NCBI GenBank assembly: GCA_038496445.1
Contig: JALMLS010000062.1
Span: 434,001 to 498,000, forward strand
DNA from: Trichosphaerium sp. ATCC 40318
Lineage: Eukaryota; Discosea; Flabellinia; Trichosidae
Length of the DNA: 64,000 nt
Direction: 5' to 3'
Part shown: in pieces, positions 34,725 through 45,621 of the stretch
Position numbering within the stretch: the stretch's first letter is position 1
Layout of the letters: each line of letters begins with the position of its first letter
Translations under genes and position numbers: made by a program
The notes under the pieces: model-generated
Told to the model about the DNA's origin: nothing
Seen by the model: the letters and a program-made list of their open reading frames with translations, nothing else
The model's database searches: none

Positions 34725-35106
34725 TTATTGTGCTAAGCAATTATACAGCCATTGGTAGCTTTTTTCTTTACACCATTGATGTAGTCGAATGTCTCCACAG
34801 TTTGTTTGTTTACCAACATACCAGTACTGCTTATTTTCTTCCTTTTTAGCATTGACATAGTGACATTGCACGGCCAATTGTCCTGTTTCATACCACTTCT
34901 CCTTTTCTCGTTCCTTTTCATTTACATACTGACACGGGTCTCTCAACTCCCATTTGCACACCATCTACTATGCTTTCCTTCACGGTTACCATTGCCATAA
35001 AACCTTGACCTTGCAACTGGCCACGTGTAAAAAATACTACACTCCTTAGATTCGCAATACTCTTTAACTTTTTCTTGCCCTTGCCATATTCTGCCTCAAA
35101 GACCAA
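34725..35106 (-). pseudogene. Decayed MORN-like repeat gene
   Basis: The minus strand reads MORN-type units in shifting frames: FYGNGNREGKHSRWCANGS, then YVNEKEREKEKWYETGQLAV, then CHYVNAKKEENKQYWYVGKQ, and in another frame TVETFDYINGVKKKATNG. At least two frameshifts are needed to connect them and there is no F-box start. It is a relative of 61414-62094. Confidence 0.72.
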
Positions 35107-35261
35107 TTACTTTGTGTGTATGACCCCTGGCTACAACGCAATATTTGCTTGGATGTTATCGCGTGAAAACTCATGTACAAAGTTGTGAGATTGAATTTCT
35201 GAGTAGAAATTACTGCAAAGACAAATACAAACAAATAATTATTGGGTCAGGGATAATTTTA

Positions 35262-36104
35262 CTAAAGTTCCTTCTTATCATCAGCGTCTTTAACACTATT
35301 GACATGTTCGCACAACGTTCCCTGAACAGGCGTGAAAGAACCTGTTACGATATCGTTACCAGTTGATTTGAAGGCTACTTTAAATTGACAATAGCAGTCT
35401 TCTAAGAAGGAGATAAACTGCATCTCAGCATTAAACGGTGTTCCTTTCACAAAAGGAACAGTAGGAGAATCCAACCAACGTGCTGTTGTACCACTTTCCA
35501 CTTGAAACTCGCTTGGACCTACATACTCGTCCCCAGCGTACTTTGGGTTGCTTCCTGACATTGCACCAACCTCTGGAACATCATCATCTTCTCCATTAAC
35601 AACAGCGATAGTGAAAAAACTGAAATCTGAAGCTGTTGGTACTTCCTGAGCGTAGTATTCGGCATACTAGTGTAAACATTCAGTGAATTGTTTTGTTTAG
35701 GTTTGCTTGCGTACCCTTGAGTCTGTTGTTGCTTGGACGTATTGTCCGGACGCACAGCGACTTCCAGAGATTGTAGAGAACACTTCGAAGCTATATGTAG
35801 CAGTGTACATATCTCGAGGTGCTTCAGCGCTTCGTAGTGGTCCAAGGTCGCATGTATACGCAAACTCATTTGCCTGACATGACCCAGATACCTAAAAACA
35901 AGGTTTACACAAACAGTAGTCTTAACAGCTTCAAACCTTGCGACAGTAGTCGCCCATGCCTGTAATGACACTTCCAGTTTCTGCACAGTACACTTGGCTA
36001 GTTCCTGAAGTCTTTATCTCCATGTTCGAACAAGAGCATGCGCTTTGAGCTACTGTAACGTATAATACTACCACTAGAGGTATCAAGTAAAAGAAAAAGC
36101 TCAT
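35262..36104 (-). CDS. Secretory-pathway protein ending in a KDEL-like KKEL
   Basis: Three exons (35937-36104, 35715-35891, 35262-35666) give 249 residues. The start MSFFFYLIPLVVVLYVTVAQ is a signal peptide. The N-terminal half has paired cysteines (SACSCSNMEIK, VYCAETGSVITGMGDYC, SGSCQANEFAYTCDLGP). The C-terminal half is beta-rich (FQVESGTTARWLDSP, EMQFISFLEDCYCQFKVAF). The protein ends VKDADDKKEL. KKEL resembles ER-retrieval signals of the KDEL/HDEL type, so the product may be ER-resident instead of secreted. I do not recognise the family. Confidence 0.8.
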
Positions 36105-36294
36105 CAGGTGCTTCGGTTTATGTTGCGAGATTTTATGTGGACTATAAACTGAATCAATGCACTGTGAACTTACTTGGTAGCATATGTTACGCAGTCTCTT
36201 TACAATCTATACAGTTCCTTGACTCATACAGTTCTAAAGTGTACGGAAACCGAGATTGAGCAGCGTGGTGTATAAGTTGAACATAAAACTCAGT

Positions 36295-36300
36295 CACGTG
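36295..36300. promoter_or_regulatory. CACGTG motif upstream of the KKEL gene
   Basis: Sits 191 bp before the start codon at 36104, in context GTCACGTGGTT. Confidence 0.3.
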
Positions 36301-36540
36301 GTTACAAACAAATTGAGCGGCATCAGTCTTTTTAGGAGTAGTGACAGATTACGGTTTAAAAATTAAACGGAGCATTCAATAAGACGTTACTCGCATCCAC
36401 CTAAAACGCCTGTGTCAACAACCGTTGAATCTTGGAATATTATAGTACTAGGTTCAAAACAAAGGTACAGTGTAAGTTAGACATTACCAAGTCAATGTTT
36501 TTGTACGAACTAAGTACTTGCTTTGATGTATGAGTGCTTT

Positions 36541-36648
36541 ATGAAGGCTACGAAGAAGCTTGTTTCGGTGTTAGCTAAGTATAATATGATGCATAACGAA
36601 CAGTTAGAAGCAAAATTGAATACTCCTAAAAAGTCTACCCAACAATAA
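36541..36648 (+). CDS. Possible small basic protein or last exon
   Basis: A 35-codon frame MKATKKLVSVLAKYNMMHNE ... NTPKKSTQQ is followed by TAA. A strong donor (AGT then GTAAGTTAG at about 36.47 kb) and an AG just before this frame would join it in phase to an upstream protein-like segment (PPKTPVSTTVESWNIIVLGS), but I find no ATG for that segment. It is tail-to-tail with the Rab gene. Confidence 0.3.
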   Translation: MKATKKLVSVLAKYNMMHNEQLEAKLNTPKKSTQQ

Positions 36649-36659
36649 CCAACTGGTTA

Positions 36660-37472
36660 TTATGCATCAAGTTTCTTAAGAATCATGGCTGCTGATAGAA
36701 TAAAGGTTTCTTTAACTACAACGTTCAAGTTAACCACTTTTACATAGCGACAGTGAATCACATACCATTGATTGCATCTTTTGATGAAATTTCAATGTAC
36801 TCCATCCCAAGCCCAGAAGCAAATACCTAGCACATTTTTTAACACTTCAAAACAAAGGAGAGATTGGCATAATACCTTGGCAACTTCATGATCAACAGTA
36901 CGCTCTTCAATGAGATCACTTTTTGTTCCAACAAGCATTTTTATTGTACTCTGTAATGTATATCTTTCAAGCTCTTGAAGCCACCTTTGGCTATTATGGA
37001 AACTCCCTTGGTCTGTCGTGTCATACAATATCAAAACACAGTGGGCTCCTCTAAATTGATTGTAACCAACCCTCCGTAATCTCTCTTGACCTACAAAAAA
37101 GCCTTTTACAAACTATCTTCCAGCAAAGGACTCACCACAAGTATCCCAAATTTGAAGCTTAACCTTTTTACCATACACTTGTATGGTTTTTATTTTCTAC
37201 ATTTGACACGTGTTAAAACTGCATACTGTTTCAAAGTAGGCTCAAGAAAAGAATGGTTACTTTTGAGGTATCCATGGGTACGTACAAAGTCAACACCAAT
37301 TGTTGAGATGAATGAATCTGTATATGTGTCATCAGCAAATCTAAGTACAGTACAACTTTTTCCAACACCAGAATCTCCAACAAGGAGTATTTTGAATAGA
37401 TAGTCACTAGCAATGTAAATCAAACATGGGATGAACTTAGAGGAGTGTATTGTACTATTCTCGCGCGGGCAT
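36660..37472 (-). CDS. Rab1-like small GTPase without a prenylation tail
   Basis: Six exons (37456-37472, 37286-37406, 37136-37196, 36876-37090, 36766-36826, 36660-36715) join in frame to 176 residues. The start [20 protein letters not shown] continues [14 protein letters not shown], giving the P-loop GDSGVGKS and the Rab1-type N-terminus. Switch I is STIGVDF. Switch II reads WDTCGQERLRR, with Cys where Rab proteins have Ala, and the guanine-specificity motif is GTKSDL where NKxD is usual. The G5 region reads EISSKDA. The protein stops at ILKKLDA, without the usual hypervariable tail and C-terminal Cys pair, so it could not be geranylgeranylated in the standard way. It may be a degenerating Rab1 copy or a soluble Rab-like protein. 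Confidence 0.85.
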
Positions 37473-37725
37473 GTCTCGTTTAGGCTTGTTTGTAACTGTT
37501 GAATCTGATAATTGTCAGTATCGCTTGACGATAATAAACCATAAACAGCTCAAAGCAGTTGCGCTTGTGGCGTTCAGAGTAAAAAAATAGGGAAATCAAA
37601 GTTTAGCAGTCCCTACCTCCTTTTCCGTGTTTGCCGTTACTCTCTTTACTAATTTTACTACCCATTGTAGTTTTCCTTTTGCCTGTTGGTATATTTCAAA
37701 GAATCTAAGCCCACCTTAGTTGTGT

Positions 37726-37920
37726 CTAAGTGAAAACAGTTTTTTCTTTCGCTTCTTTGCTCTTATACTCACACGCTATGAATACTAGTTTGATTGGTGT
37801 CATGCCACGAACTATAGCCCAGATTACTTTTTTTAACTGGATAAGTTGATTCAGCTTTTCTTCTTTTTTTTGTTCAACACGTGACTTGTCCAATGTTGTG
37901 TTGAAACTTTGGTGTGCCAA
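37726..37920 (-). CDS. Small hypothetical protein
   Basis: A 64-codon frame MAHQSFNTTLDKSRVEQKKE ... QLKKVIWAIVRGMTPIKLVF. It is Lys-rich then hydrophobic and looks protein-like, but it has no family match and no splice partner I trust. A further tiny frame (MGSKISKESNGKHGKGGRDC) lies about 60 bp downstream on the same strand and is not called. Confidence 0.3.
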   Translation of the reverse strand: MAHQSFNTTLDKSRVEQKKEEKLNQLIQLKKVIWAIVRGMTPIKLVFIACEYKSKEAKEKTVFT

Positions 37921-38310
37921 TATTTTTCTCTATTTCAGACGCCTGTATGGTCATCAAAACATTGTAAATCGGTAAGCAACTTGCTATATAATGTACTATT
38001 CCAAACTCCTTACTAGAAAATTGGGTCTCGGCACAATCCAACAGCTACTTTTACAGAATACATGCTCGCACATAAATAACAACAACGAAGGTTCTCAGGT
38101 ACTGTTTATGCATGAATCGTTTATTTAAGTCAACGTTGGTACCGTACGCAACCTCTCCTATTCTCCACTCATTGAGTCACCTCATGTGAGATTTCCTTTT
38201 TAGTCTTCTAAATTATCGAAAAATACAATGATAGTCAACCAAAATAAACAGACATTGTCATTTATCACTCTTGTTCACAACTCGCTGTATATTTTGACAG
38301 CGTCGTAAAT

Positions 38311-39589
38311 ATGGAGTCAACTACACAGTTTATTGATTACTTTCCTATGGAGGTTATAGTACTTATTTTACACTTTATACCAACGCCCTCTCTTCAATCG
38401 GTTGTTCAAACATGTACTCTTTTCATTACCATCGCAAGAAATACAGATAGGTGATTCAAAACAGCTAAAGAGGCTATGGACTGAGGCACCAGAATTCATT
38501 AAAACAAAATGTATCATTATATACCCACGTGCAAGGTTTAACGACTACTACAAGCATTTCAAAGGGGTTCATAATATTAAATTCGTAGGATATTCTTCAT
38601 TAAAAGACAAGAGCATCAAAGCACTCAAAGGCGTTCATACGATCCACTTGGCAGGGTGTCACCAAATAACAGATGCTGGTGTTAAAGCACTCACAGGTGT
38701 CCATACTATTAACCTAAAAGAGTGTATTAAGATAACAGATAAATGTATGAAGTCGCTCGCAGGTGTTCATAGTATTGTCCTCTCACGTACCAAAATAACA
38801 GACAAAGGTATCAAAGAACTGAAAAACGTTCATACTATCGATTTGCATGACTGTAAAAGTATAACAGACGAAGGTATTAAAGCACTAAAAGGAGTACATA
38901 ACATCAACTTAATGGCGTGTAAACAAATAACAGATGAAGCTGTTAAAGCTCTTGAAGGCGTCCATACCATCAACTTAGTGTACTGTATGAAAGTAACAGA
39001 TGAGGGCCTTAAAGCGTTGAAAGGAGTTCACACCATACACCTTAACAGCAACTCAATAACAGACGATGGTATAGCATCTCTCAAAGGTGTCCACACCATT
39101 ACTTTGGGTGAACAATGTGATCAAATATCAGATAAAACCATCAAAGCTCTGAAAGGTGTTCATAAGATTAAGCTATCATCGTGCAAGCAAATAACTGATA
39201 AAGGCATCATGTCATTAAAAGGTGTCCATACTATAAGCTTGGAGCGTTGTGACACAATAACAGATAGAGGTATAAAAGCACTTAAGGGCGCACATAAGAT
39301 TACCTTGTATAATTGTAAACAAATAACGGATATTGGTATCAAGGCACTAAAAGGTGTTCACGCAATCACCTTGAAAGACTTACAAATAACAGATGAAGGT
39401 GTGAAAGCCCTAAACAGCGTACACACGATTAAATTGAAGATGTGTGGCAGAATATCAGATGAGGGCATCAAAGCACTGATACATGTTGACAATATTGAAA
39501 TTTTCTATTGTCAACATGTTACAGAACAAGGCATCAAAGAGCTTAAAAAAGCTTCACAAAGACCTAACCTAGTTTTATCGTACTATTAA
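38311..39589 (+). pseudogene. F-box/LRR gene broken between the F-box and the repeats
   Basis: ATG at 38311 opens an F-box (MESTTQFIDYFPMEVIVLIL then HFIPTPSLQSVVQTC), which runs into a stop near 38452. The LRR part (QLKRLWTEAPEFIKTK, then about twelve GVHTI-type repeats such as ITDKGIKELKNVHTIDLHDC) is open in another frame to 39589. Alignment with the intact paralogue at 22532-23824 shows about five codons missing at the junction, which explains the frameshift; no GT-AG intron restores it. The repeats themselves stay open for nearly 390 codons, so the break is recent, or the LRR part is translated alone. Confidence 0.75.
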
Positions 39590-40062
39590 TGTAAGCCATT
39601 CTATGGTCACAATTAGTAATTGGCCAACTCACATCAAAAACAATACACTATCAAAACACCTACCAACCTCTGAAACAATTGTTTGAATGTTTGAACATAT
39701 TGTACCACAATGCCATAGTTTGTGTTCAAAGGTTTTCAGGTCACTTTTTTAGATTCTAGTAACTAAACCCAATAAATTAAATTTGGTTTATATTGTGTAG
39801 TTGTAACGTTGTCAGCTTCTGTATAATATTTACTTTTGCACCATTTTGACGTTGCATTCTAGTTTGATTTCTTATTGCCATGCAATTTATTCCTATGCAC
39901 TCTGCGTCAATATGTCAGTACCAGATGAGAAATACACTACACACAAACGAACGTATGCTAACATCAAATATAGCCATTCTCACATCACGTTTTGATCGTG
40001 ATAAGCCGATGAAACAACTTAACAAAGATCATTTTGAATAAGGATTATTAGCCAACAAGACA
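39590..40062. other. Intergenic region
   Basis: AT-rich, no coding signal seen. Confidence 0.45.
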
Positions 40063-40251
40063 ATGACAAATCTCGCTCAACTACCACCTGAACTGCTACA
40101 GAATATACTAGGCCATGATATGGTATTCATGGATTGCTCAACGACTTGTACATTATTCCATGATATCATTGTTAACGCACCGTACTACAAGGTTACTAAC
40201 TTATCTACAAGCGACGACACGATATGTCGCCTTTGTTTCTATTTTATATGA
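40063..40251 (+). pseudogene. Truncated F-box gene
   Basis: Reads MTNLAQLPPELLQNILGHDM then FMDCSTTCTLFHDII, a good F-box, and stops after 62 codons. A second frame that overlaps the end (RYVAFVSILYENPFNTPTHL) looks like its former continuation, so a frameshift is likely. No C-terminal domain remains. Confidence 0.5.
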
Positions 40252-41510
40252 AAATCCGTTTAATACGCCTACACACCTTCTGATACTACTTTACATAGAT
40301 AAAAAAGGCGGTTTCGGCGTTTAATAAAGATTATAAAAAAGGTTTAAAGAAGTTTGATGCTCTAGGCTATGGAATAGAGATGTTGTTGGGAAATGGAATT
40401 TACGTGAATTGCAACTTTTTTGTTTTTTTTGTTTTTTTTGTAAATCGCGTTACAAAATTGAAATATGTGCACCAAAAACAGTTTCAACAATAATTTCTTT
40501 GAAATATTTGTAAAAAACTGTTGGCACCAAAAAAAGTATTAAAACCAAAAAATTATCAGACCAGCAAACTTTTCTTACCATTTTCTTTTTTTTTTGTCTT
40601 TTTTTTGACTATCTTTGGAGGCTGTTCAAATGAGCTACTGCTTATATTGCCCTTCAAGTCAAAGTATACATAGTCTTAGAGCGTCACATTCACTTGGTTA
40701 CTTGTGACTACTTGCGTTGCCACATGAAGCCTCTTTCCACCACTCCACCTAACAAAGTTTATACATACATGGTGTAAACATACCGGTAAAAGAAAAAGGC
40801 GCAAGTTGCAAAGTAGGATACAATGCTCACTCTCCATGCATGGGTTAGTGGTTCGACTCCTGCCAAGGCCAAGTGGAGGGCAACAGTATGGAATTAACAG
40901 TATTTTCAGAATTGAATCATTTTTCACATATCTGCGTTTTTACAGATTTATTTCAAATATGCAGGATTAACAGTTTTTGATTTTACGTAATTCTTGATAT
41001 TTTTCGTGTTTATCATTTAAAACGGAAATTACGTTTTCCAACAACATCTCTAATAGATTCTACATATGTACCTCTGTTAGGCCAAAAATAGTGCAAAAAG
41101 GGTTTTGCCTCCAAAAACAAAAAAAAGCTGTAAATGGCCAACGCACATGCATGATGAGGCTTTTTACCAATTGAACCTGGTCCAATTGCTTTCTCACACG
41201 AATTAAAACATCAGCAAGGTATGTCAATCAAGCAAAAAAATGTAAAATTGTATGATGGGTTTTATAAACAAAACAAACAAGCCACTAACAATGACATTTC
41301 GATGCTTATAGTGATAGCAAAGGTCGTTTTAGCTCTTCTAAATTTTGTCGTCACGTAACGTACATCTTCAAAGTCACGTGAACAATGACAGTTAGAAATT
41401 TTGGTGAACCTGAAAACTATTCAGAAAAAAAGGCAATTTTCTGCTAAAGCTACTTAACGTATTCGGCACAAAATAAGTAAAAACACAATAACGGTCCGTC
41501 AAGTGAATAA
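40252..41510. other. Long AT-rich intergenic region with poly-T tracts
   Basis: Contains runs such as TTTTTTTTGTTTTTTTT near 40.43 and 40.6 kb. A GGTTCGACTCC near 40.85 kb matches a tRNA B box, but the stem does not pair and I see no convincing A box or cloverleaf. A CACGTG at 41375 lies 130 bp before the next gene. Confidence 0.45.
41375..41380. promoter_or_regulatory. CACGTG motif upstream of the F-box gene at 41511
   Basis: Context AAGTCACGTGAAC, 131 bp before the start codon. Confidence 0.35.
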
Positions 41511-42311
41511 ATGGAAAGTAATAATACCGTTTTAAACGTAGAAGGCCATACAGCCACACTTCCTCTAGAAATATTAAACCATATCGCCTCGTATGCGTCT
41601 CTTAGTGCTTTAAACAATATTTAACGTGTACTTAGCTACACTGACCTTGAAACAAAGCTAAATTTCGCGTCAACTTCTAAACAAGTCAGAGACATTGTTT
41701 TATCGCTCGTCAAGTACCACGGAAACGTTACAGACGCTGTCGTAGGGTAAACTAAAACGAGATTGTACTTTAAGTTCTTTTTTTGGACTAACGCCTTCAA
41801 AGGTGTTATTATAAACATTCAGGGTGGTATGAACACTATGCAGAAGTTTATTTTCTTGAAATAAAACGAGATGGGAAGTACAGTCTATCTGAACTGTTAT
41901 TGGTTGAATCCGCTCTTGGAAGGATACTCAACTTGCCTAATTCCCAAGAATGGTTTTTCACAAGTGGTAACTGGTCTGTCAAAAGACAGAAACCAAAACA
42001 AGATGGTATGTTGCACGAACGATTTTGTACAAAGTAACTTAGTTTTTTCTGATTTTTTGTGTTTTTAAGAGAGAAGTCAGCCTTTACTGCTCCTTGATGT
42101 AGTTAAGCAAACTACTGGCGGTGCAAGTTTTAGATATCTTGAGATTGAGTGGTCGGAAGAAGGAGAAGTTAAGAGTGTTGGAGTGTATGTTAAACAGTTG
42201 ACTTCCTCACGAGCTTGTTTTTATTCAATTTTTAGAAAGCATAATCATCGATTTGTGAAGCAACCGTCAGGTGATTTCAAGAGCAAGTTCTGGAAAGAAA
42301 GGTACTACTAG
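41511..42311 (+). CDS. F-box protein, four exons
   Basis: Exons 41511-41590, 41636-41746, 41803-42005 and 42070-42311 join in frame through short GT-AG introns (45, 56 and 64 nt). The first two exons make the F-box (TLPLEILNHIASYTDLETKL then NFASTSKQVRDIVLSL). The rest (WYEHYAEVYFLEIKRDGKYS, LPNSQEWFFTSGNWSVKRQK, FRYLEIEWSEEGEVKSVGVY) resembles a small beta domain, perhaps like the one in the F-box gene at 15717. The uncut sequence shows an in-frame stop at 41621, which lies inside intron 1. Confidence 0.72.
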
Positions 42312-42751
42312 TGTTGTGTTATTTTTGCATGCTAAATATTTATCAAGGTTATGGTTTAATTGGGAAAAGAACGATGAACAATTTGAAAAATGTAGTATTA
42401 TGTAATATAACAAGTTTGTAAATTAAAGTGAATTAAATGCTTATTACGACGAATAGACAACCTATTCTTTAGATTTATTGAGAACGTGTAAATTGTTTTG
42501 AAGTATAATTATTCTTAAGTCTAATGGCGTCATATTTGTGGGGTTGATTCTATTCGGGTAACTGACTAACAGCCTTGCATCTTATGTTGAATAAAAGAGC
42601 GTGTTAGAGAAACTGCCTGTAATGCTTCTATAGTGCCACAAAGCATTGTTTTGATTTCTCTTATAGACACAATAAACACTATATGTTGGGTACATATATT
42701 CTTAGTTGAGCACGTGCGTAATAAACAGCGTAATTCAACGTCAAAAAAACA
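42312..42751. other. Intergenic region
   Basis: Between two convergent F-box genes; nothing further seen except a CACGTG near 42713. Confidence 0.45.
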
Positions 42752-43587
42752 TTACTTTTCTTTGGTTTTTTTCAAATGTATTGGAGTAGAACTCCAATAC
42801 TTTTGCTCGTATACTTCAGATTTATCTTCATGTCTATATAAAGCATCGTCTCCATCAGATGTAAACCCGTCATAATATAAAATAGTATCAAGTATGTCTA
42901 GTCTTGGAATAAGATCAAATCCTTGGTCAATACCAAACTTGAACTTTTTGAAGCTTTCAAGTGTTATTATACTCTTAACAGTCATTTTACCTCCTTCCTT
43001 TACATCACAACATATAACCATATACTCATTTAACTCAACATCATACAATAAGTGATCTTTCACATCGTCCAAGTTCGATAATTTTAAGTGAATGTATCGT
43101 TTCTCTTGACGTGAATATTCTATTTTTGTAATCTCATAGTTTGCCTTGTAATCCGTTGAGTTTATAAAGACAATACCACCTAAACCCTTTGGGCCTCTCT
43201 TGAAAGCCATATGATTTCTCTCAAAATCAAACGGACAAGTCCAATCGCTTATATACGAGCTAGTAAGCGCCTTAACGCAAGAAGTCTCAAGAAATGCTGA
43301 AAAGTTGAGCATTTCGATTATTTCTTCGGGATCTTCTTTGTTTACGAAAGCAATAGCGTCTTTGTGATAATTCATCCTTGTAAGGCACATACAAAGTACT
43401 AAAGGAAGAAAAGAAGGTATAAGCGATAAGATTGGTTTATTAATTGTTTTAACGCACGTCCTACGCCTCTCCATCTACTGTGCATGAGCTGGCAAGTACT
43501 TACGAATGATAAGGCTGAATTACCATCTAAGCGATCCAAAATCTCTTGAATTGTGTCTGGAAGACGTAAAATGTAGCAAGCTGTCAT
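42752..43587 (-). CDS. F-box protein, two exons
   Basis: Exon 1 (to about 43480) reads MTACYILRLPDTIQEILDRL then SALSFVSTCQLMH, an F-box. Removing an intron of about 70 nt (GTAGAT ... CCTTTAG) continues in frame with LTRMNYHKDAIAFVNKEDPE and a 220-residue domain containing YISDWTCPFDFERNHMAFKR, GGIVFINSTDYKANYEITKI and YDVELNEYMVICCDVKEGGK. The C-terminal domain is not recognised; it would select the substrate. The exact donor is uncertain by a few bases. Confidence 0.72.
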
Positions 43588-44285
43588 ATTCTAGAAAGTG
43601 TATAAGGCTAGACGCTAATAGAGACTAATTTACCTAAAAAAGAGCTTTTACGTATACGAACGTGCGTTGTGACTGAGCTTGTGGGTGTTCAAGGTGGCTA
43701 TTAAATTATGACTTACGACTAAAGCTGTGGTACACAAAACACTATCTATGCTTGTGATGGCCTGTAAAGGATCCTGTACTACGCTTCAACCACTGTAGAA
43801 TACCGCCTGGCTATTCTCTGAAAGTTCAAGGGAACCGTTCATGAAAACGCTTCAGAAGTCGCCTAACACAAACCTACGCAAGCGAAAAAAATAACTAGCA
43901 TTCCCACTTGGCGATATGTAGCTACAACTAGCCATAAGACAGTGTCTAGTACACTTCGTCTAAGATGTTGTGCGGATAGCAAAGAATTTTGAACAACTTG
44001 ACCGCTGTCTACTACTCTTATTATTGTGTTCTGGGGTATAGTATTTACCGTTTTTATTCACAATGATTTGAGTTTTCCTATTCTTTTCTGACACCAGATG
44101 ATTTCTTGTTTGAAAATATACGGGAATTTTTGATAAAATTTGCAAAGATCAATGTATCTTTCAATTATATCAAACGCTAAGTAACGTATAAATTGCTTGA
44201 GTATATGGTCATATTAATATACGTACAAATAGCATGACATAGCTTGTGTAGATCAATAGGACATAAAAATATTCTAAAATCAGTT
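43588..44285. other. Intergenic region
   Basis: No supported gene. A minus-strand frame near 43960-44145 is not convincing. Confidence 0.4.
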
Positions 44286-45621
44286 TTAGACATTTTGAAT
44301 TAAAAAAAACTGAAATCTATCCTGCAAGCACGTGTTCGTGTAGTAAAAGAACAAGATCTCTGAAATTAGCCTTTTGTAAATCGTTTTCAAACAAATTTGA
44401 ACTTGCGCACAATAGAAGAGGCACAAGCAAGTTGAACTAAAGCAAAGGAAAATAAAGTAAAGAAGTTTTTTTTCTCGATTGTGTAAGCTTACGATTGACT
44501 ATCTGACTCTTCTAGGTGATTTGCACCATTCATACAACAATCATAATAAACACAATGATGTATACCAAACTATGAAACACTATTAAAGACCATTCAAACG
44601 AATAAAACTGTTTACCATGTGCCCTGTTTCATGAGCAAGTACTTGACAAGATCTTTTAATTAAAAGAGCCATATCACTTTCAGATAACGTTGGGTTTTGT
44701 ACACCCAGACCAAAATACGGCGAGTACCTGGCGAAACTAAAGACGCCTACGCCGTTACTTAAGCTCGCTTCTCCAAAAACAAAGTTCCATTTGTCATTAG
44801 GATACACATCAACCATGGTAACAGCAAGCATACAGAAACCTAAAAAGTATGAGTACAAAAAAGAAAAAAAACAAGGAAAATAAGAAAAGCTTCGTACAGT
44901 TCCCACGCTTTGACTTTTCATTCTTTAACGCATTCATTATATCTCCTACATCACTTCGTGAGAATTTTGGTATTACAACGGTTAAAACTGTAAAGAAAGC
45001 GAGGTTAACCTCAACAAACCTGTTACAAGCTGAAGATTATTCGTTTCACTATTTGTGCGACTTCGAATATTATAACGTTTGCCTACACGTGACAATACTT
45101 GAGAAAAACGTGGTACTTTTTAAGTCACTTACCTTTACTGCTTTGATAAACACAAGCGCCAGATCGGCGGTTACCAGCTGTAATATTCTTTAAAGGTTCA
45201 AGCAATTCAACATTCATTCCATGAAAATAACATGAAGCAAACTCGCCTAAAAGTTCCAAAGGCGGCGAGCACGATTCATCAAATGTACCGACAGGTTGTA
45301 TGTAGAATGTATTACGTCTCTTAGTACTATACAGACTATCAATAGTGTGTTTTATAGCGTATAAAATGCATACGGTTTGCAACATTGATGTTGCCTGTAT
45401 TCAAAAAAGTTTTGGGCGCCTTCTTGATGCTCAGCCAGCCAATCGCCCTGAGGTTGTTATAATACGCGTTTATATATCTCTTTTACCTCGCTTGGTTGTT
45501 GTATCTCTCTGAAACCTTCAGTACAAGCGAGAATTGGTTTATTCTCTTCAGATGCGTTGGAAACACATATAGCAGCCTCCCTTTGCTAGTTGTAGCGTAA
45601 CCAGGAGGTGAAATTGCTCAT
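44286..45621 (-). CDS. Archaemetzincin-type zinc metalloprotease (AMZ2-like)
   Basis: Exons joined in frame give DWLAEHQEGAQNFFEYRQ, RRNTFYIQPVGTF, SETNNLQLVTGDIMNALKNE, CMLAVTMVDVYPNDKWNFVF, GEASLSNGVGVFSFARYSP and, across an intron at 44570-44616, HETGHMFGIHHCVYYDCCMN followed by GANHLEE. This is the archaelysin consensus HExGHxxGxxHCxxxxCxMxG, with three zinc-binding His and the structural Cys. A last exon with CLCLFYCAQVQICLKTIYKR matches the C-terminal CxxC region. The protein is probably an intracellular aminopeptidase-type metalloprotease of unknown substrate. The first exon is uncertain: I extended to an ATG at 45621, but its frame to the next exon was not confirmed. Confidence 0.87.

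Noticed and set aside
35519-35986. Minus-strand frame of 155 codons
   Set aside because: It reads through two introns of the KKEL gene; the three-exon model uses proper splice sites and keeps the Cys pairs.
37610-37670. Minus-strand 20-codon frame starting MGSKISKES with a myristoylation-like N-terminus
   Set aside because: Too short, and no downstream exon is available before the Rab gene.
40800-40880. Possible tRNA gene or tRNA-derived SINE
   Set aside because: GGTTCGACTCC matches a B box, but the T-stem does not pair, no A box is clear and the anticodon arm cannot be drawn.
41591-41635. In-frame stop in the F-box gene at 41511
   Set aside because: It lies inside a 45-nt GT-AG intron; removing it gives a continuous F-box.
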